Of a stretch of 23,685 nucleotides of DNA, positions 8,301 to 15,400 are shown piece by piece. The stretch comes from a virus. A program made the position numbers and the translations under genes. The notes beneath the pieces were generated by a model. That model searched no databases and had not been told where the DNA came from. It saw only the letters and a program-made list of their open reading frames with translations. The stretch spans positions 1 to 23,685 of IMG/VR virus record IMGVR_UViG_3300042400_000115; one strand, given 5' to 3'. Position 1 is the first letter of the stretch; each line of letters starts with the position of its first letter.

Positions 8301-8960
8301 ATGGCGCTTCTCTCACCAAACCCCAAACAGCAGTTCTTTGGCGCGAACGGTGAGCCGCTCGTTGGCGGCAAGGTCTACACCTACGAGGCCGGCACGACGA
8401 CGCCGATTGCCACGTATGTGGACGCCGCGGGCATCACTCAGAACACCAACCCCATCATCTTGGACTCGCGCGGTATGTGCAACATCTGGTTGCTCAATAC
8501 CGTCTCGTACAAGTACGTGGTTACGGACGCCGACGATGTGCCCCTGTTTACGACCGACAACATCGGCGTGACGCTGACCACCGCCTCGTTCGCCTCACCC
8601 CCGATCATCGGCAACGCGGCGCCTAACTCGGCGTTCTTCACCACGATTGAACTGACCGCCACCTCAGCCTCTACGCTCAACGTCGGCACCACGGGCCAGC
8701 GGCCAGGCAGCCCCGACATAGGCATGGTCCGCTACAACAGCACCACGACCAAATTTGAGGGCTACAACGGCTCGTGGGGGTCGTTGGGCGGCGGCGCTAC
8801 CGGCGGCGGCGGCAACTCGGTGTTTTTTGAGAACGACCAGACAGTAACCGAAGACTACACTATCCCCGGCACCAAGAACGCGGGCACCTTCGGCCCGATC
8901 ACGGTGGACAGCGGCATCACCGTCACTGTGTCCAGCGGCTCGGTCTGGTCGATTGTTTAA
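8301..8960 (+). CDS. Tail fibre/tailspike protein with P22-like head-binding N-terminus
   Basis: This is a 219-residue protein. Residues 6-80 (NPKQQFFGANGEPLVGGKVY, then AGTTTPIATYVDAAG and NPIILDSRG) match the head-binding domain of P22-type tailspikes (PF09008-like), which anchors the protein to the tail hub. A linker with GTTGQRPGSPDIGMVRYNST and a Gly-rich hinge follows. The C-terminus (TFGPITVDSGITVTVSSGS) repeats the tip of the long fibre at 722-2674. It has no enzymatic spike domain, so it is more likely an adaptor or short fibre than a depolymerase. An AAGGA SD precedes the ATG. It starts the second fibre cluster. Confidence 0.82.
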   Translation: MALLSPNPKQQFFGANGEPLVGGKVYTYEAGTTTPIATYVDAAGITQNTNPIILDSRGMCNIWLLNTVSYKYVVTDADDVPLFTTDNIGVTLTTASFASPPIIGNAAPNSAFFTTIELTATSASTLNVGTTGQRPGSPDIGMVRYNSTTTKFEGYNGSWGSLGGGATGGGGNSVFFENDQTVTEDYTIPGTKNAGTFGPITVDSGITVTVSSGSVWSIV

Positions 8961-8969
8961 GGAGCGAAA

Positions 8970-9656
8970 ATGTCACTAATTCTGAGCGGCACGGACGGTT
9001 TATCTGATGTAGACGGCTCTGCGGCCACCCCTGCCATCAGGGGTACGGATACGAACACCGGCATCTTCTTCCCTGCTGCTGACACGATTGCGTTTGCAGA
9101 GGGCGGTGCTGAAGTTGCGCGGTTTGACTCCAGCGGTAACTTGCTGGTGGGTAAAACGGTTGTAGATTTGAATACAGCGGGATTTACAGCCAGTGCGACA
9201 GGATTGACTGCATCAAATTCGGGTGCAGACTGCGCTAACTTTAATCGAACTTCATCTGATGGCACTGTCGTTATTTTTAGACGACAGTCTAGTGGCGTTG
9301 GAACCATTTCAGTAACTGCGTCTGCCACCGCCTATAACACTTCATCCGACTACCGACTTAAAGAAGACATTGCCCCAATGACGGGTGCGCTTTCAAAGGT
9401 TGCCGCTCTAAAGCCTGTTACCTACAGGTGGAAAGTAGATGGCTCAAATGGTCAAGGTTTTATTGCCCATGAGTTGCAAGAAGTGGTTAAAGGTTGTGTC
9501 ACTGGCGAGAAAGATGCTGTAGATGCTGACGGCAATCCTGTCTACCAAGGCATCGACACCAGCTTCTTGGTCGCCACGTTGACCGCAGCCATCCAAGAGC
9601 AACAAGCCCTGATCCAATCCCTGACCGCACGAATCGCGGCGCTGGAGGCTAAATAA
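8970..9656 (+). CDS. Tail fibre with C-terminal S74 intramolecular chaperone
   Basis: This is a 228-residue protein preceded by AAGGAGCG. Residues 1-120 are a short beta-rich fibre. Residues about 122-228 are a peptidase S74 (endosialidase-type) chaperone domain: SSDYRLKEDIAPM, then KPVTYRWK, GFIAHELQEVV and YQGIDTSFLVATLTAAIQEQ. The catalytic pair is Ser126 and Lys131, with the same five-residue spacing as Ser911/Lys916 of endosialidase NF. In this family the domain trimerises, folds the fibre and then cleaves itself off in front of the Ser, so the mature fibre would be about 125 residues. The stop overlaps the next ATG (TAATG), suggesting coupled translation. Confidence 0.87.
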   Translation: MSLILSGTDGLSDVDGSAATPAIRGTDTNTGIFFPAADTIAFAEGGAEVARFDSSGNLLVGKTVVDLNTAGFTASATGLTASNSGADCANFNRTSSDGTVVIFRRQSSGVGTISVTASATAYNTSSDYRLKEDIAPMTGALSKVAALKPVTYRWKVDGSNGQGFIAHELQEVVKGCVTGEKDAVDADGNPVYQGIDTSFLVATLTAAIQEQQALIQSLTARIAALEAK

Positions 9657-10135
9657 TGTCAAACATCACTCTGAGCGCTAACGCCGGTGGCACGGGCATC
9701 TTCACGATTGCCAGCCCCAGCAGCAACACGAACCGCACACTCACGCTGCCGGATGAGACGGGGACGCTTCTAACTTCTGGTGGGGCTATTTCTGGCACCA
9801 CGGGTACTTTTAGCGGCGATCTGTCGTTCAACTCTGGTTACGGCTCTGTTGCCACAGCTTACGGTTGCCGTGCATGGGTCAACTTCAACGGCACCGGCAC
9901 TGTGGCGATTCGTGCAAGCGGCAACGTGTCCAGCATCACCGATGATGGCACTGGGCAGTACGGCGTAAATTTCACAACTGCGATGCCAGATACAAACTAT
10001 GCCCCTGTCTCAAACTCTTCTGGCAGGTCAACAGCAACAAATGTTACATCCACAAGCAGGGCTGATCTTGTGCTTCGGGATTCCGCCGGGACTTTAACTG
10101 ATTATGCTCAAGTTTTTGTTTCCGTCTTCCGCTAA
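9656..10135 (+). CDS. Tail fibre tip-like structural protein
   Basis: This is a 159-residue, beta-rich, Ser/Thr/Gly-rich protein. The N-terminus (TLTLPDETGTLLTSGGAISG) is a common fibre element. The second half (AYGCRAWVNFNGTGTVAIRA, then GNVSSITDDGTGQYGVNFTT) is a domain seen at the tip of many aquatic phage fibres. It begins inside the stop of the S74 fibre (TAATG). Its last 40 codons (after about 9990) are AT-richer than the rest, as in the neighbouring fibre genes, hinting at exchange of the tip. It is probably a receptor-contacting or fibre-capping subunit. Confidence 0.75.
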   Translation: MSNITLSANAGGTGIFTIASPSSNTNRTLTLPDETGTLLTSGGAISGTTGTFSGDLSFNSGYGSVATAYGCRAWVNFNGTGTVAIRASGNVSSITDDGTGQYGVNFTTAMPDTNYAPVSNSSGRSTATNVTSTSRADLVLRDSAGTLTDYAQVFVSVFR

Positions 10136-10144
10136 GGAGCAATT

Positions 10145-10330
10145 ATGAGAATCATCTACCCCACTGACGACGGCGGCGTGGCCGTGATCATCCCAGCCCC
10201 TGAGTGCGGCCTGACGATTGAAGAGATCGCGGCCAAGGACGTGCCGCAGGGCAAACCCTTCCAGATCGTGGATGTCGCTGACATTCCGTCTGATCGCACA
10301 TTCCGAGGAGCATGGTCATGGGCATCGTAA
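10145..10330 (+). CDS. Small conserved phage protein in fibre cluster
   Basis: This 61-residue acidic protein has a strong SD (TAAGGAGCAATT). The sequence (MRIIYPTDDGGVAVIIPAPE, then GLTIEEIAAKDVP and VDVADIPSDRTFRGAW) is a pattern I associate with small genes beside fibre genes of freshwater and marine phages. The final residues overlap the start of the next gene by 13 bases. It might be a fibre-assembly or accessory factor. No function is established. Confidence 0.7.
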   Translation: MRIIYPTDDGGVAVIIPAPECGLTIEEIAAKDVPQGKPFQIVDVADIPSDRTFRGAWSWAS

Positions 10331-10548
10331 TCGACATCAACAAGGCGAAGGCTATCGCCCACGATATGCGTCGCGCTGCCCGCGCCCAAGAGTTCGCGCC
10401 GCTGGACATCAAGGCCACAATTCCATCGGAGGCCGCAGCCGCTGAAGCGGCCCGCCAGGCTGTGCGTCAGAAGTACGCGGCCATCCAGGCTGACATCGAC
10501 GCAGCGCCTGATGTGGCCGCACTGAAAACCATTGTGGAGGCCCTGTAA
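10318..10548 (+). CDS. Small helical phage protein, fibre-cluster accessory
   Basis: The ATG at 10318 is chosen because GAGGAG at 10305-10310 lies 7 bases upstream. The in-frame ATG at 10312 would be only 1 base from it. The product has 76 residues, starts MGIVIDINKAKAIAHDMRRA and is predicted entirely helical, with repeated Ala/Arg/Gln. It resembles a widespread family of small proteins encoded after tail fibres whose role is unclear; chaperone or assembly help is often supposed. It overlaps the upstream gene and its stop overlaps the next ATG (TAATG). Confidence 0.7.
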   Translation: MGIVIDINKAKAIAHDMRRAARAQEFAPLDIKATIPSEAAAAEAARQAVRQKYAAIQADIDAAPDVAALKTIVEAL

Positions 10549-11648
10549 TGTCAACCGTCCGCGCGAATAACTACTACGACGCCTCTGGCGGCAGCAACGC
10601 CCAGCTTTTCGGCGTGGCCTCGCCGCCTAATAGCATGGGGTTCCGTAACCGCATCATCAACGGCGGTATGGTGATTGACCAGAGGAATGCTGGGGCGAGT
10701 GTTTCGGTAAATACTGGCGCAAATTTTTATGCGGTTGATCGTTTCAACTGTACTGGCGAAGCAACAGACGGTGTGTTTTCAATTCAAAGAAGCACAACGG
10801 CACCAGCAGGTTTTGTAAATTCAATAATTGCCACCGTTACTACGGCGGATGCTTCAATAGGTTCGACGCAAAGATATATACTTCAGCAGCGAATTGAAGG
10901 TTTTAATGTGGCGGACTTTGGGTGGGGCACTGCATCTGCGCAATCTGTTACGCTTTCTTTTTGGGTGCGCTCTAGCGTTACCGGGACATTTGGAGGTTCT
11001 TTTAGAAACGCAGCGGGGGATCGTTCCTACCCTTTTACTTACACAATAAGCGCAGCCAATACATTTGAATATAAAACAATAACGGTTGCTGGAGATACTA
11101 CTGGCACATGGGCAACAGACAACACAGCTGGAATTTTTGTTACATGGTCGCTGGGTGCTGGATCATCTCTAAAAACAACCGCTGGAGCATGGACTTCAGG
11201 AAGCTACTGGGCTGGCACAGGCTCTGTAGACCTTATCTCCACTCTCAATGCAACCTTCTACATCACAGGCGTACAGCTAGAAGCAGGCACGAACGCCTCG
11301 GCGTTTGAGCGCAGACCGTATGGGACTGAGTTGGGGTTGTGTCAGCGGTATTATCAGGCTATCAAAGCAATAAATGGGACTTCTGGCGGCACTACAACTA
11401 AAGTGTTTTCAAATATTCAATATTCAGAAATGCGCGCAACACCAACTTATGCAGTTACTGGCGCACTTGCATTTACTGATCCGGGAACCGCGAGTTATAC
11501 ACAAAGTGCTGGGAATGTAGCGGTTGCTGGCGGTTCAACATCTTCTGGTGTGTTTCTTGAATTTGGAAATCTTACTGGACTTCCAAATAACAGATTTATA
11601 TTGCTAAACACAATGTCTACATTTCTAACACTTTCTTCGGAGCTTTAG
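10548..11648 (+). CDS. Tail fibre / receptor-binding protein with carbohydrate-binding-like domain
   Basis: This is a 366-residue protein. The segment [19 protein letters not shown] (from residue 31) and VDRFNCTG begin a jelly-roll-like domain, with [48 protein letters not shown] and ITGVQLEAG. This is a common fibre module of aquatic phages resembling carbohydrate-binding domains. A GLCQRYYQ motif follows, and then a C-terminal part (residues 275-366) that looks like a variable tip. From about 10690 onward the DNA is clearly AT-richer, with unusual codons compared with the flanks, consistent with exchange of the receptor-binding part. It is probably the main host-range determinant of this cluster. 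Confidence 0.82.
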   Translation: MSTVRANNYYDASGGSNAQLFGVASPPNSMGFRNRIINGGMVIDQRNAGASVSVNTGANFYAVDRFNCTGEATDGVFSIQRSTTAPAGFVNSIIATVTTADASIGSTQRYILQQRIEGFNVADFGWGTASAQSVTLSFWVRSSVTGTFGGSFRNAAGDRSYPFTYTISAANTFEYKTITVAGDTTGTWATDNTAGIFVTWSLGAGSSLKTTAGAWTSGSYWAGTGSVDLISTLNATFYITGVQLEAGTNASAFERRPYGTELGLCQRYYQAIKAINGTSGGTTTKVFSNIQYSEMRATPTYAVTGALAFTDPGTASYTQSAGNVAVAGGSTSSGVFLEFGNLTGLPNNRFILLNTMSTFLTLSSEL

Positions 11649-11649
11649 A

Positions 11650-11790
11650 ATGTATCAGTTAAAAACATATTGTGTAATACGCGCCTCTGATGGCGCTTGC
11701 ATCCCCTTCGACCCTCAAAATGTTGACTACCAAGCCTATCTTCAGTGGCTCTCCGAGGGCAACCAACCTCTCCCAGCAGATGAGGCGTAA
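11650..11790 (+). CDS. Tiny phage protein after the fibre gene (46 aa)
   Basis: The ATG is 1 base after the fibre stop, and the TAA is at 11788-11790. The product begins [20 protein letters not shown] and ends with [20 protein letters not shown]. The Tyr-Trp-Gly-Asn-Pro pattern (YLxWLSEGNxP) is a signature of small proteins encoded after tail-fibre genes in many phages, sometimes resembling fibre-assembly proteins. No clear SD is present, so it may depend on coupling to the fibre gene. Its function is not established. Confidence 0.7.
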   Translation: MYQLKTYCVIRASDGACIPFDPQNVDYQAYLQWLSEGNQPLPADEA

Positions 11791-11792
11791 TC

Positions 11793-12026
11793 ATGGAGCC
11801 TGGAGAAATCGATCCCGTCAAGTATGGTGCAATGTGGCAGCGCGTCAATGACTACGAGCGCCGGTTCGAGGTCATCGACCGCAAGCTCGACAAGATGGAA
11901 GCGCAGTTGGACGACCTCATTGCTATGGCTAACAAGGGCAAAGGCGGCTTCTGGATGGGCATGACGATTGCCAGCAGCGTCGGCGCGTTCGCCGCGTGGG
12001 TAGCAGGGCACCTCAAAGGTAGCTGA
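11793..12026 (+). CDS. Small membrane protein with coiled coil (lysis-region, holin/antiholin candidate)
   Basis: This is a 77-residue protein. Residues 10-47 are a charged heptad-like helix (YERRFEVIDRKLDKMEAQLD), then NKGKGG, then one membrane segment at about residues 52-72 (FWMGMTIASSVGAFAAWVAG). It starts 2 bases after the upstream stop. It lies directly before the holin and endolysin, so it may be an antiholin, a pinholin-like partner or a scaffolding membrane protein. It lacks the multiple TM segments of most holins. Family not recognised with certainty. Confidence 0.72.
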   Translation: MEPGEIDPVKYGAMWQRVNDYERRFEVIDRKLDKMEAQLDDLIAMANKGKGGFWMGMTIASSVGAFAAWVAGHLKGS

Positions 12027-12027
12027 A

Positions 12028-12507
12028 ATGATCGACCCCATCACCGCCCTGGCCGCTGTTTCGTCGGCGGTGAACCTTGTAAAAAAGGCCGTCAAGACTG
12101 TGCAAGACGTGCAGTCGCTGGGCCCGGTGCTGGGGCAGTATTTCGATGCCAAGGCCCAGGCCATAGAGGTTGTTGAGAAGGCCAAGGGCGGAGAGTTCAA
12201 AGGCTCCGCGCTCGGCAAGGCGCTCGAACTGGAAATGGCACTAGAGCAGGCCAGGGAGTTTGAGGAGCAGGTCAAGATGCTCTTCTTCCAAAGCAACAAA
12301 ATGGACGTTTGGATGCGGATCACGGCTCGGGCCAAGCAGATGGAGGCCGATGCGGCCAAGGCCGAGCGCAGGCGCAAGGAGGAGCAGAAGCGCCGCCAGG
12401 CTGAGATGGACGACTTGATCTTGGTCAGCGTGGCCGTGGTGGCTACGGTCGTGGTCCTAGGGGTCACGTTTTACTTTGTGATGGATGCACTTCAAAGGCA
12501 GGTGTAA
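12028..12507 (+). CDS. Helical protein with C-terminal membrane anchor (unknown function)
   Basis: This is a 159-residue protein. The N-terminus (MIDPITALAAVSSAVNLVKK) is a weakly hydrophobic helix. Residues 55-130 are highly charged and coiled-coil-like (ARAKQMEADAAKAERRRKEE), and one membrane helix lies at about residues 132-153. I recognise it as a type often found just before lysis genes in aquatic phage genomes, with no assigned role. The long charged region and single C-terminal anchor would suit a cytoplasmic or membrane-tethering function. It has no lipobox and does not look like a canonical i-spanin, whose anchor is N-terminal. An SD-like GGTAG precedes the ATG. Confidence 0.72.
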   Translation: MIDPITALAAVSSAVNLVKKAVKTVQDVQSLGPVLGQYFDAKAQAIEVVEKAKGGEFKGSALGKALELEMALEQAREFEEQVKMLFFQSNKMDVWMRITARAKQMEADAAKAERRRKEEQKRRQAEMDDLILVSVAVVATVVVLGVTFYFVMDALQRQV

Positions 12508-12508
12508 T

Positions 12509-12928
12509 ATGTTCCCACTCGCAGCGTTACTCGATGTCGGCGGCAAGCTGATTGACAAACTGATCCCCGACCCAGAGGCCAAGGCCAAGGCCCAGATGGA
12601 CCTGGCGAAGATGGCCCAAGACGGCGAGTTAGCCAAGATGGCTAACGACACCAAGCTCTACGAGGTAGAGCAGACAAACATCACTGAGCGGTGGCGCTCC
12701 GACATGGGCAGCGACTCGTGGCTGTCCAAGAACATCCGCCCGCTGGCGCTGATCGCCATCTTCGTCGCCTATTTCCTGTTCACCGCGATGTCGGCCTTTG
12801 GCTACCACGCTCAGGAAACCTACGTCCAACTGCTCGGGCAGTGGGGGCAGATCATTTTCCTCGCCTATTTCGGTGGCCGCACGGTTGAGAAGCTGGCTGA
12901 CATGAAGTACACCAAGGACAGCAAATGA
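12509..12928 (+). CDS. Holin of the 3TM superfamily (PF11351-like)
   Basis: The ATG at 12509 is chosen because AAAGGCAGG ends 6 bases upstream. An in-frame ATG at 12485 would add 8 residues but has no SD. The 139-residue product has a charged, helical N-terminal half, the conserved ERWRSDMGSDSWLSKNIRPL (residues 60-79), then hydrophobic helices at about 79-97 and 110-124. The RWRxDMxSDSWLSKxxRP motif is characteristic of the 3TM holin family of proteobacterial phages and gene transfer agents. It would make the membrane lesions that release the endolysin. Its TGA overlaps the endolysin ATG (ATGA). Confidence 0.85.
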   Translation: MFPLAALLDVGGKLIDKLIPDPEAKAKAQMDLAKMAQDGELAKMANDTKLYEVEQTNITERWRSDMGSDSWLSKNIRPLALIAIFVAYFLFTAMSAFGYHAQETYVQLLGQWGQIIFLAYFGGRTVEKLADMKYTKDSK

Positions 12929-13437
12929 GGCACAACTGGGAAGAGGCTATTAAGCACGTTTTGAAGTACGAAGGCGGCTACGTCAACCATCCGGCCGACC
13001 CTGGCGGTCGGACCAACCTAGGAGTGACGCAACGTGTCTGGGAAGAATGGACTGGCAAACCTGCCACTGAAGCAGATATGCGTGGACTTACCGTTGAAAT
13101 GGTTACTCCTCTGTACAAGAAGCGTTTTTGGGACGCTGTGCGCGGCGATGACCTTCCTTCTGGTGTTGATTTTTGTGTGTTTGACTGTGCCGTTAATGCT
13201 GGTGTTGGTCGGGCTAGTCGATTTCTTCAGCAAGTCGTGGGAGTGACCGCAGACGGCGCAATCGGGCCAAGGACTTTGGCGGCAGTAACTGCAATGCCTG
13301 CTGATGAAATTGTCGAGAAATTCTGCGACCTACGCGAGGCGCACTACAAGAGCCTGTCCACCTTCGCCACCTTTGGCAAAGGCTGGATGCGGCGCTTGGA
13401 CTCGGTGGAGGCCGAGTCCAAAACGCTAACGGCGTAA
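12925..13437 (+). CDS. Endolysin, GH108 lysozyme with peptidoglycan-binding domain
   Basis: This is a 170-residue protein. Residues 1-85 are a glycosyl hydrolase family 108 domain: YEGGYVNHPADPGGRTNLGV with catalytic Glu16 in the EGGY motif. Residues about 90-165 match the predicted peptidoglycan-binding domain paired with it (PF09374): FDCAVNAGVGRASRFLQQVV, DGAIGPRT, then WMRRLD. It cleaves the glycan strands of peptidoglycan. There is no signal peptide, so release depends on the holin just upstream (ATGA overlap). The middle (about 12940-13330) has AT-richer codons than the last 100 bases. The 3' end overlaps the convergent - strand gene by 12 bases, with no terminator seen between them. 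Confidence 0.9.
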   Translation: MRHNWEEAIKHVLKYEGGYVNHPADPGGRTNLGVTQRVWEEWTGKPATEADMRGLTVEMVTPLYKKRFWDAVRGDDLPSGVDFCVFDCAVNAGVGRASRFLQQVVGVTADGAIGPRTLAAVTAMPADEIVEKFCDLREAHYKSLSTFATFGKGWMRRLDSVEAESKTLTA

Positions 13438-13602
13438 CAGATCGCGGTACGCCTCCATCGCTGTGCGGAAATCAAGCCGCAAATGCTTGATGTCATCCTG
13501 TTGCTGGCGCAGCGTCGCGTACGCCTCTTGCGCGAACTTCACTAGGTTTTCCTGCTTCCAGCTTGCGAAGTCTGGCCCCTCCGTGAGGTTTTGTGGGGAC
13601 AT
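13426..13602 (-). CDS. Small phage protein, last gene of leftward operon (58 aa)
   Basis: The ATG at 13602 has a strong SD (GAGGAAAG, 2-3 bases before it). The product begins [20 protein letters not shown] and continues as a helix ending in FRTAMEAYRDLLRR. This acidic, helical pattern (ENLTxxPDFAxW, AYxxLxQQxD) resembles small accessory proteins in freshwater phages. The 5' half overlaps the 3' part of the zinc-ribbon gene in another frame (110 bases). The 3' end overlaps the convergent endolysin by 12 bases. Function unknown. Confidence 0.65.
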   Translation of the reverse strand: MSPQNLTEGPDFASWKQENLVKFAQEAYATLRQQQDDIKHLRLDFRTAMEAYRDLLRR

Positions 13603-13720
13603 GTCTTTCCTCAGTTGAAAATTTGTGCTCGTTACCGCACACGCGTGATCGGTGTACGACGCCGTTCCTCTGTCTCGTCAGTTTTACTTCTGTCCACGCT
13701 TCGCATATCGGGCATTTCAC
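13493..13720 (-). CDS. Small zinc-ribbon protein (NrdR-ribbon-like), GTG start
   Basis: This 75-residue ORF starts at GTG (13720). An in-frame TGA immediately precedes it and GGAGG lies 7 bases upstream, which fixes the start. Residues 3-38 ([18 protein letters not shown], then [11 protein letters not shown]) resemble the N-terminal zinc ribbon of NrdR, with ligands Cys3, Cys6, Cys28 and His32. The rest (residues 40-75) overlaps the next small gene out of frame and is low in recognisable features. Such ribbons bind DNA, RNA or protein; a regulatory role is possible. It overlaps the upstream gene by 89 bases and the downstream gene by 110 bases, which is unusually long. Confidence 0.6.
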   Translation of the reverse strand: MKCPICEAWTEVKLTRQRNGVVHRSRVCGNEHKFSTEERHVPTKPHGGARLRKLEAGKPSEVRARGVRDAAPATG

Positions 13721-13817
13721 TCAGGGGCCTCCAGCCAAATCTACGCCAGGTTGCTTGGATGTCCGTTGCCGCTGCCGGCACGTACTTGAATTTAGGGTCT
13801 AGGATACGCGCTTTCAT
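13632..13817 (-). CDS. Small basic phage protein (61 aa)
   Basis: A very strong SD (AAGGAGG, 8 bases before the ATG) and an ATGA overlap with the upstream gene support this start. The sequence [20 protein letters not shown] followed by [10 protein letters not shown] is a conserved-looking N-terminus. The Arg-rich C-terminus after about residue 34 overlaps the zinc-ribbon gene in another frame and may be less constrained. It is basic and might bind nucleic acid. Function unknown. Confidence 0.65.
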   Translation of the reverse strand: MKARILDPKFKYVPAAATDIQATWRRFGWRPLSEMPDMRSVDRSKTDETEERRRTPITRVR

Positions 13818-13996
13818 TTAACAGCCTCCTTCATAAGCTCAATTCGCTCCCGCGCCGCGCGCAGCATGGTGTACCGCTGGTGCAGGCGCTCCAAAAACGT
13901 CACGCGACGCGAGCCTTGGCGCTCGGCCTCCAGCAGCGCCAGCACCTCCTGCTCAGTGAGCAGATTTAACTTTTTGTTTAGCTCGCGCCAGTGCAT
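13814..13996 (-). CDS. Small helical phage protein (60 aa)
   Basis: The ATG at 13996 follows GGAGAAGAAAG. The product is fully helical and charged: [20 protein letters not shown], then [20 protein letters not shown]. It looks like a two-helix hairpin and resembles small early proteins of phages, though I cannot name a family. It overlaps the upstream gene by 44 bases and the next gene by ATGA. Function unknown. Confidence 0.68.
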   Translation of the reverse strand: MHWRELNKKLNLLTEQEVLALLEAERQGSRRVTFLERLHQRYTMLRAARERIELMKEAVK

Positions 13997-14123
13997 CTTT
14001 CTTCTCCAGTTGTTCTAAGGACTTCTTGAGCCGCTCCATGAGCCGGGCGGCCTGGTTGTACTGCTTGACGGCGATGCGGAACTGCGCCTTCGTCGAGCGG
14101 ATTTTCTCTCGGGTTGTGTTCAT
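13953..14123 (-). CDS. Small basic coiled-coil protein (56 aa)
   Basis: The ATG at 14123 overlaps the helicase TGA (ATGA), so translation is probably coupled; no strong SD is seen. The 56-residue product (MNTTREKIRSTKAQFRIAVK, then [20 protein letters not shown]) is a single long basic amphipathic helix. It may be an accessory of the helicase or a nucleic-acid-binding factor, by position only. The last 44 bases overlap the next gene. Confidence 0.6.
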   Translation of the reverse strand: MNTTREKIRSTKAQFRIAVKQYNQAARLMERLKKSLEQLEKKDALARAKQKVKSAH

Positions 14124-15400
14124 TTCAGACTCTCCATTGCAATGTCGCTTAGGGCGCGCTTGTCATGCAGCGCGGCCCATATTTTCTCGTCTACCGTCTG
14201 GTTGGCGATCATGATGTAGCACCAGACGGCGTGGCGCTGCCCGGATCGGTGCAGGCGTCCGTTGGCCTGCTCGAACAATTCGAGGGACCAGGGCAGACTG
14301 AGCCAGACGAGGTGGTGGCCGCCGTGCTGGAGGTTAAGCCCGTGTCCGGCAGACTTGGGGTGTAGACATAGCAGGCGTACTCGTCCGGCGTTCCAGTCAT
14401 CAATGCTGTCAACCGTTCGGGCGTGAGGGAAGCGTCGCTGGAGTTCATTGAGTTCCTCTATGAAGTTGTAGAAGACGATAGTGTTGGCCTGCTGGTTCTC
14501 GGCCAGCAGTTCTTCAAGCCGGTCGAACTTGTGGCCGCTGAACCAGACCGGCTCTGGCGTGTAGACGAACCCAGCGGCCATCTGCGAGAGCTTTTGCGTC
14601 ACCACGGCAGCGTTGACGGCCACGGCAGTCGCATCGGGAAAGCGCGTGACGAAGTCCTTCTTCATCTCCTCGTAAGGCGCGCGGTCGGGCAGGTCTACCC
14701 GCACCTCGACCGTGTGCAGCGGCGGCAGCTTGTCCTTGTACTCGCCCGGCTCCAGCACGAAGGTGGACGGCTTGATGCGCTCCATGACCGCCTCCAGCGC
14801 CCCCGGACGCGGCTGCCAGTCGTTGAACTCGCGGTTGATCAGGTAAAAGTACTGCTGCTGGAACGCGCCCTTGGACCGGCCCAATAAAGCAGTAGAAATC
14901 ATCTTGCACTGGCCGAAGACGTCCTCCAGGCCGTTGCTGGTGAACGAGCCGGTCAGCCCCCAGCGGACCGGGCAGTCGAGCACCTTGGCGAGGGCCTTGA
15001 ACCGAGCGCCCGAGGGGTTCTTCAGGCGCGTGAGTTCGTCGAACACCACACCGTCGAAGTCCAGCGCCTGCTGCGCGAGCCATTGCAGGTTGTCGTAGTT
15101 GGTCACGACGACCTGGGCGCGGCTGCCGAGCGCGGCCAGACGCTGCGCGGGCGTGCCCACGGCCACGGCCATCGTCAGGCTAGGCGCCCACTTAGGCTGC
15201 TCGACCGGCCAGACTGTCTGCGCCACGCGTAGCGGGGCGATGACGAGCCAGCGCTTAACGACGCCGTCGCGGATCATGTCGCGCATGGCCGTCAGCGTGA
15301 TCGCGGTCTTGCCGGCGCCCACCGGCGCGAGCACCATCGCGCGGTCGTTGGCGTACAGGAAGTCAGCGGCCTGTTCTTGATACGGACGCAATGAAACCAT
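14120..15400 (-). CDS. SNF2-type DEAD/DEAH helicase
   Basis: This is a 426-residue protein. The ATG at 15400 has AAGGA about 9 bases upstream and opens with the Q-motif-like MVSLRPYQEQAADFL. Motifs: Walker A APVGAGKT (Lys31), IAPLRVAQTVW (Ia), DELTRLKNP (motif II, Asp121-Glu122), WGLTGSF (III, 147-153), TIVFYNFIEEL (IV), HPKSAGHGLNLQHG (V) and QANGRLHRSGQ (VI, 378-388). This is the two-RecA-fold SF2/SNF2 layout of compact phage helicases. It would move on duplex DNA or remodel protein-DNA complexes during replication or recombination. It overlaps the VRR-NUC gene by 38 bases, an association common in phages that suggests the two act together, for example on branched DNA. Confidence 0.9.
   Translation of the reverse strand: MVSLRPYQEQAADFLYANDRAMVLAPVGAGKTAITLTAMRDMIRDGVVKRWLVIAPLRVAQTVWPVEQPKWAPSLTMAVAVGTPAQRLAALGSRAQVVVTNYDNLQWLAQQALDFDGVVFDELTRLKNPSGARFKALAKVLDCPVRWGLTGSFTSNGLEDVFGQCKMISTALLGRSKGAFQQQYFYLINREFNDWQPRPGALEAVMERIKPSTFVLEPGEYKDKLPPLHTVEVRVDLPDRAPYEEMKKDFVTRFPDATAVAVNAAVVTQKLSQMAAGFVYTPEPVWFSGHKFDRLEELLAENQQANTIVFYNFIEELNELQRRFPHARTVDSIDDWNAGRVRLLCLHPKSAGHGLNLQHGGHHLVWLSLPWSLELFEQANGRLHRSGQRHAVWCYIMIANQTVDEKIWAALHDKRALSDIAMESLK

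Noticed and set aside
14514-15083. A 189-codon ORF in another frame of the helicase gene
   Set aside because: All helicase motifs are in the other frame; this one is Gly/Arg/Ala-rich with no recognisable pattern.
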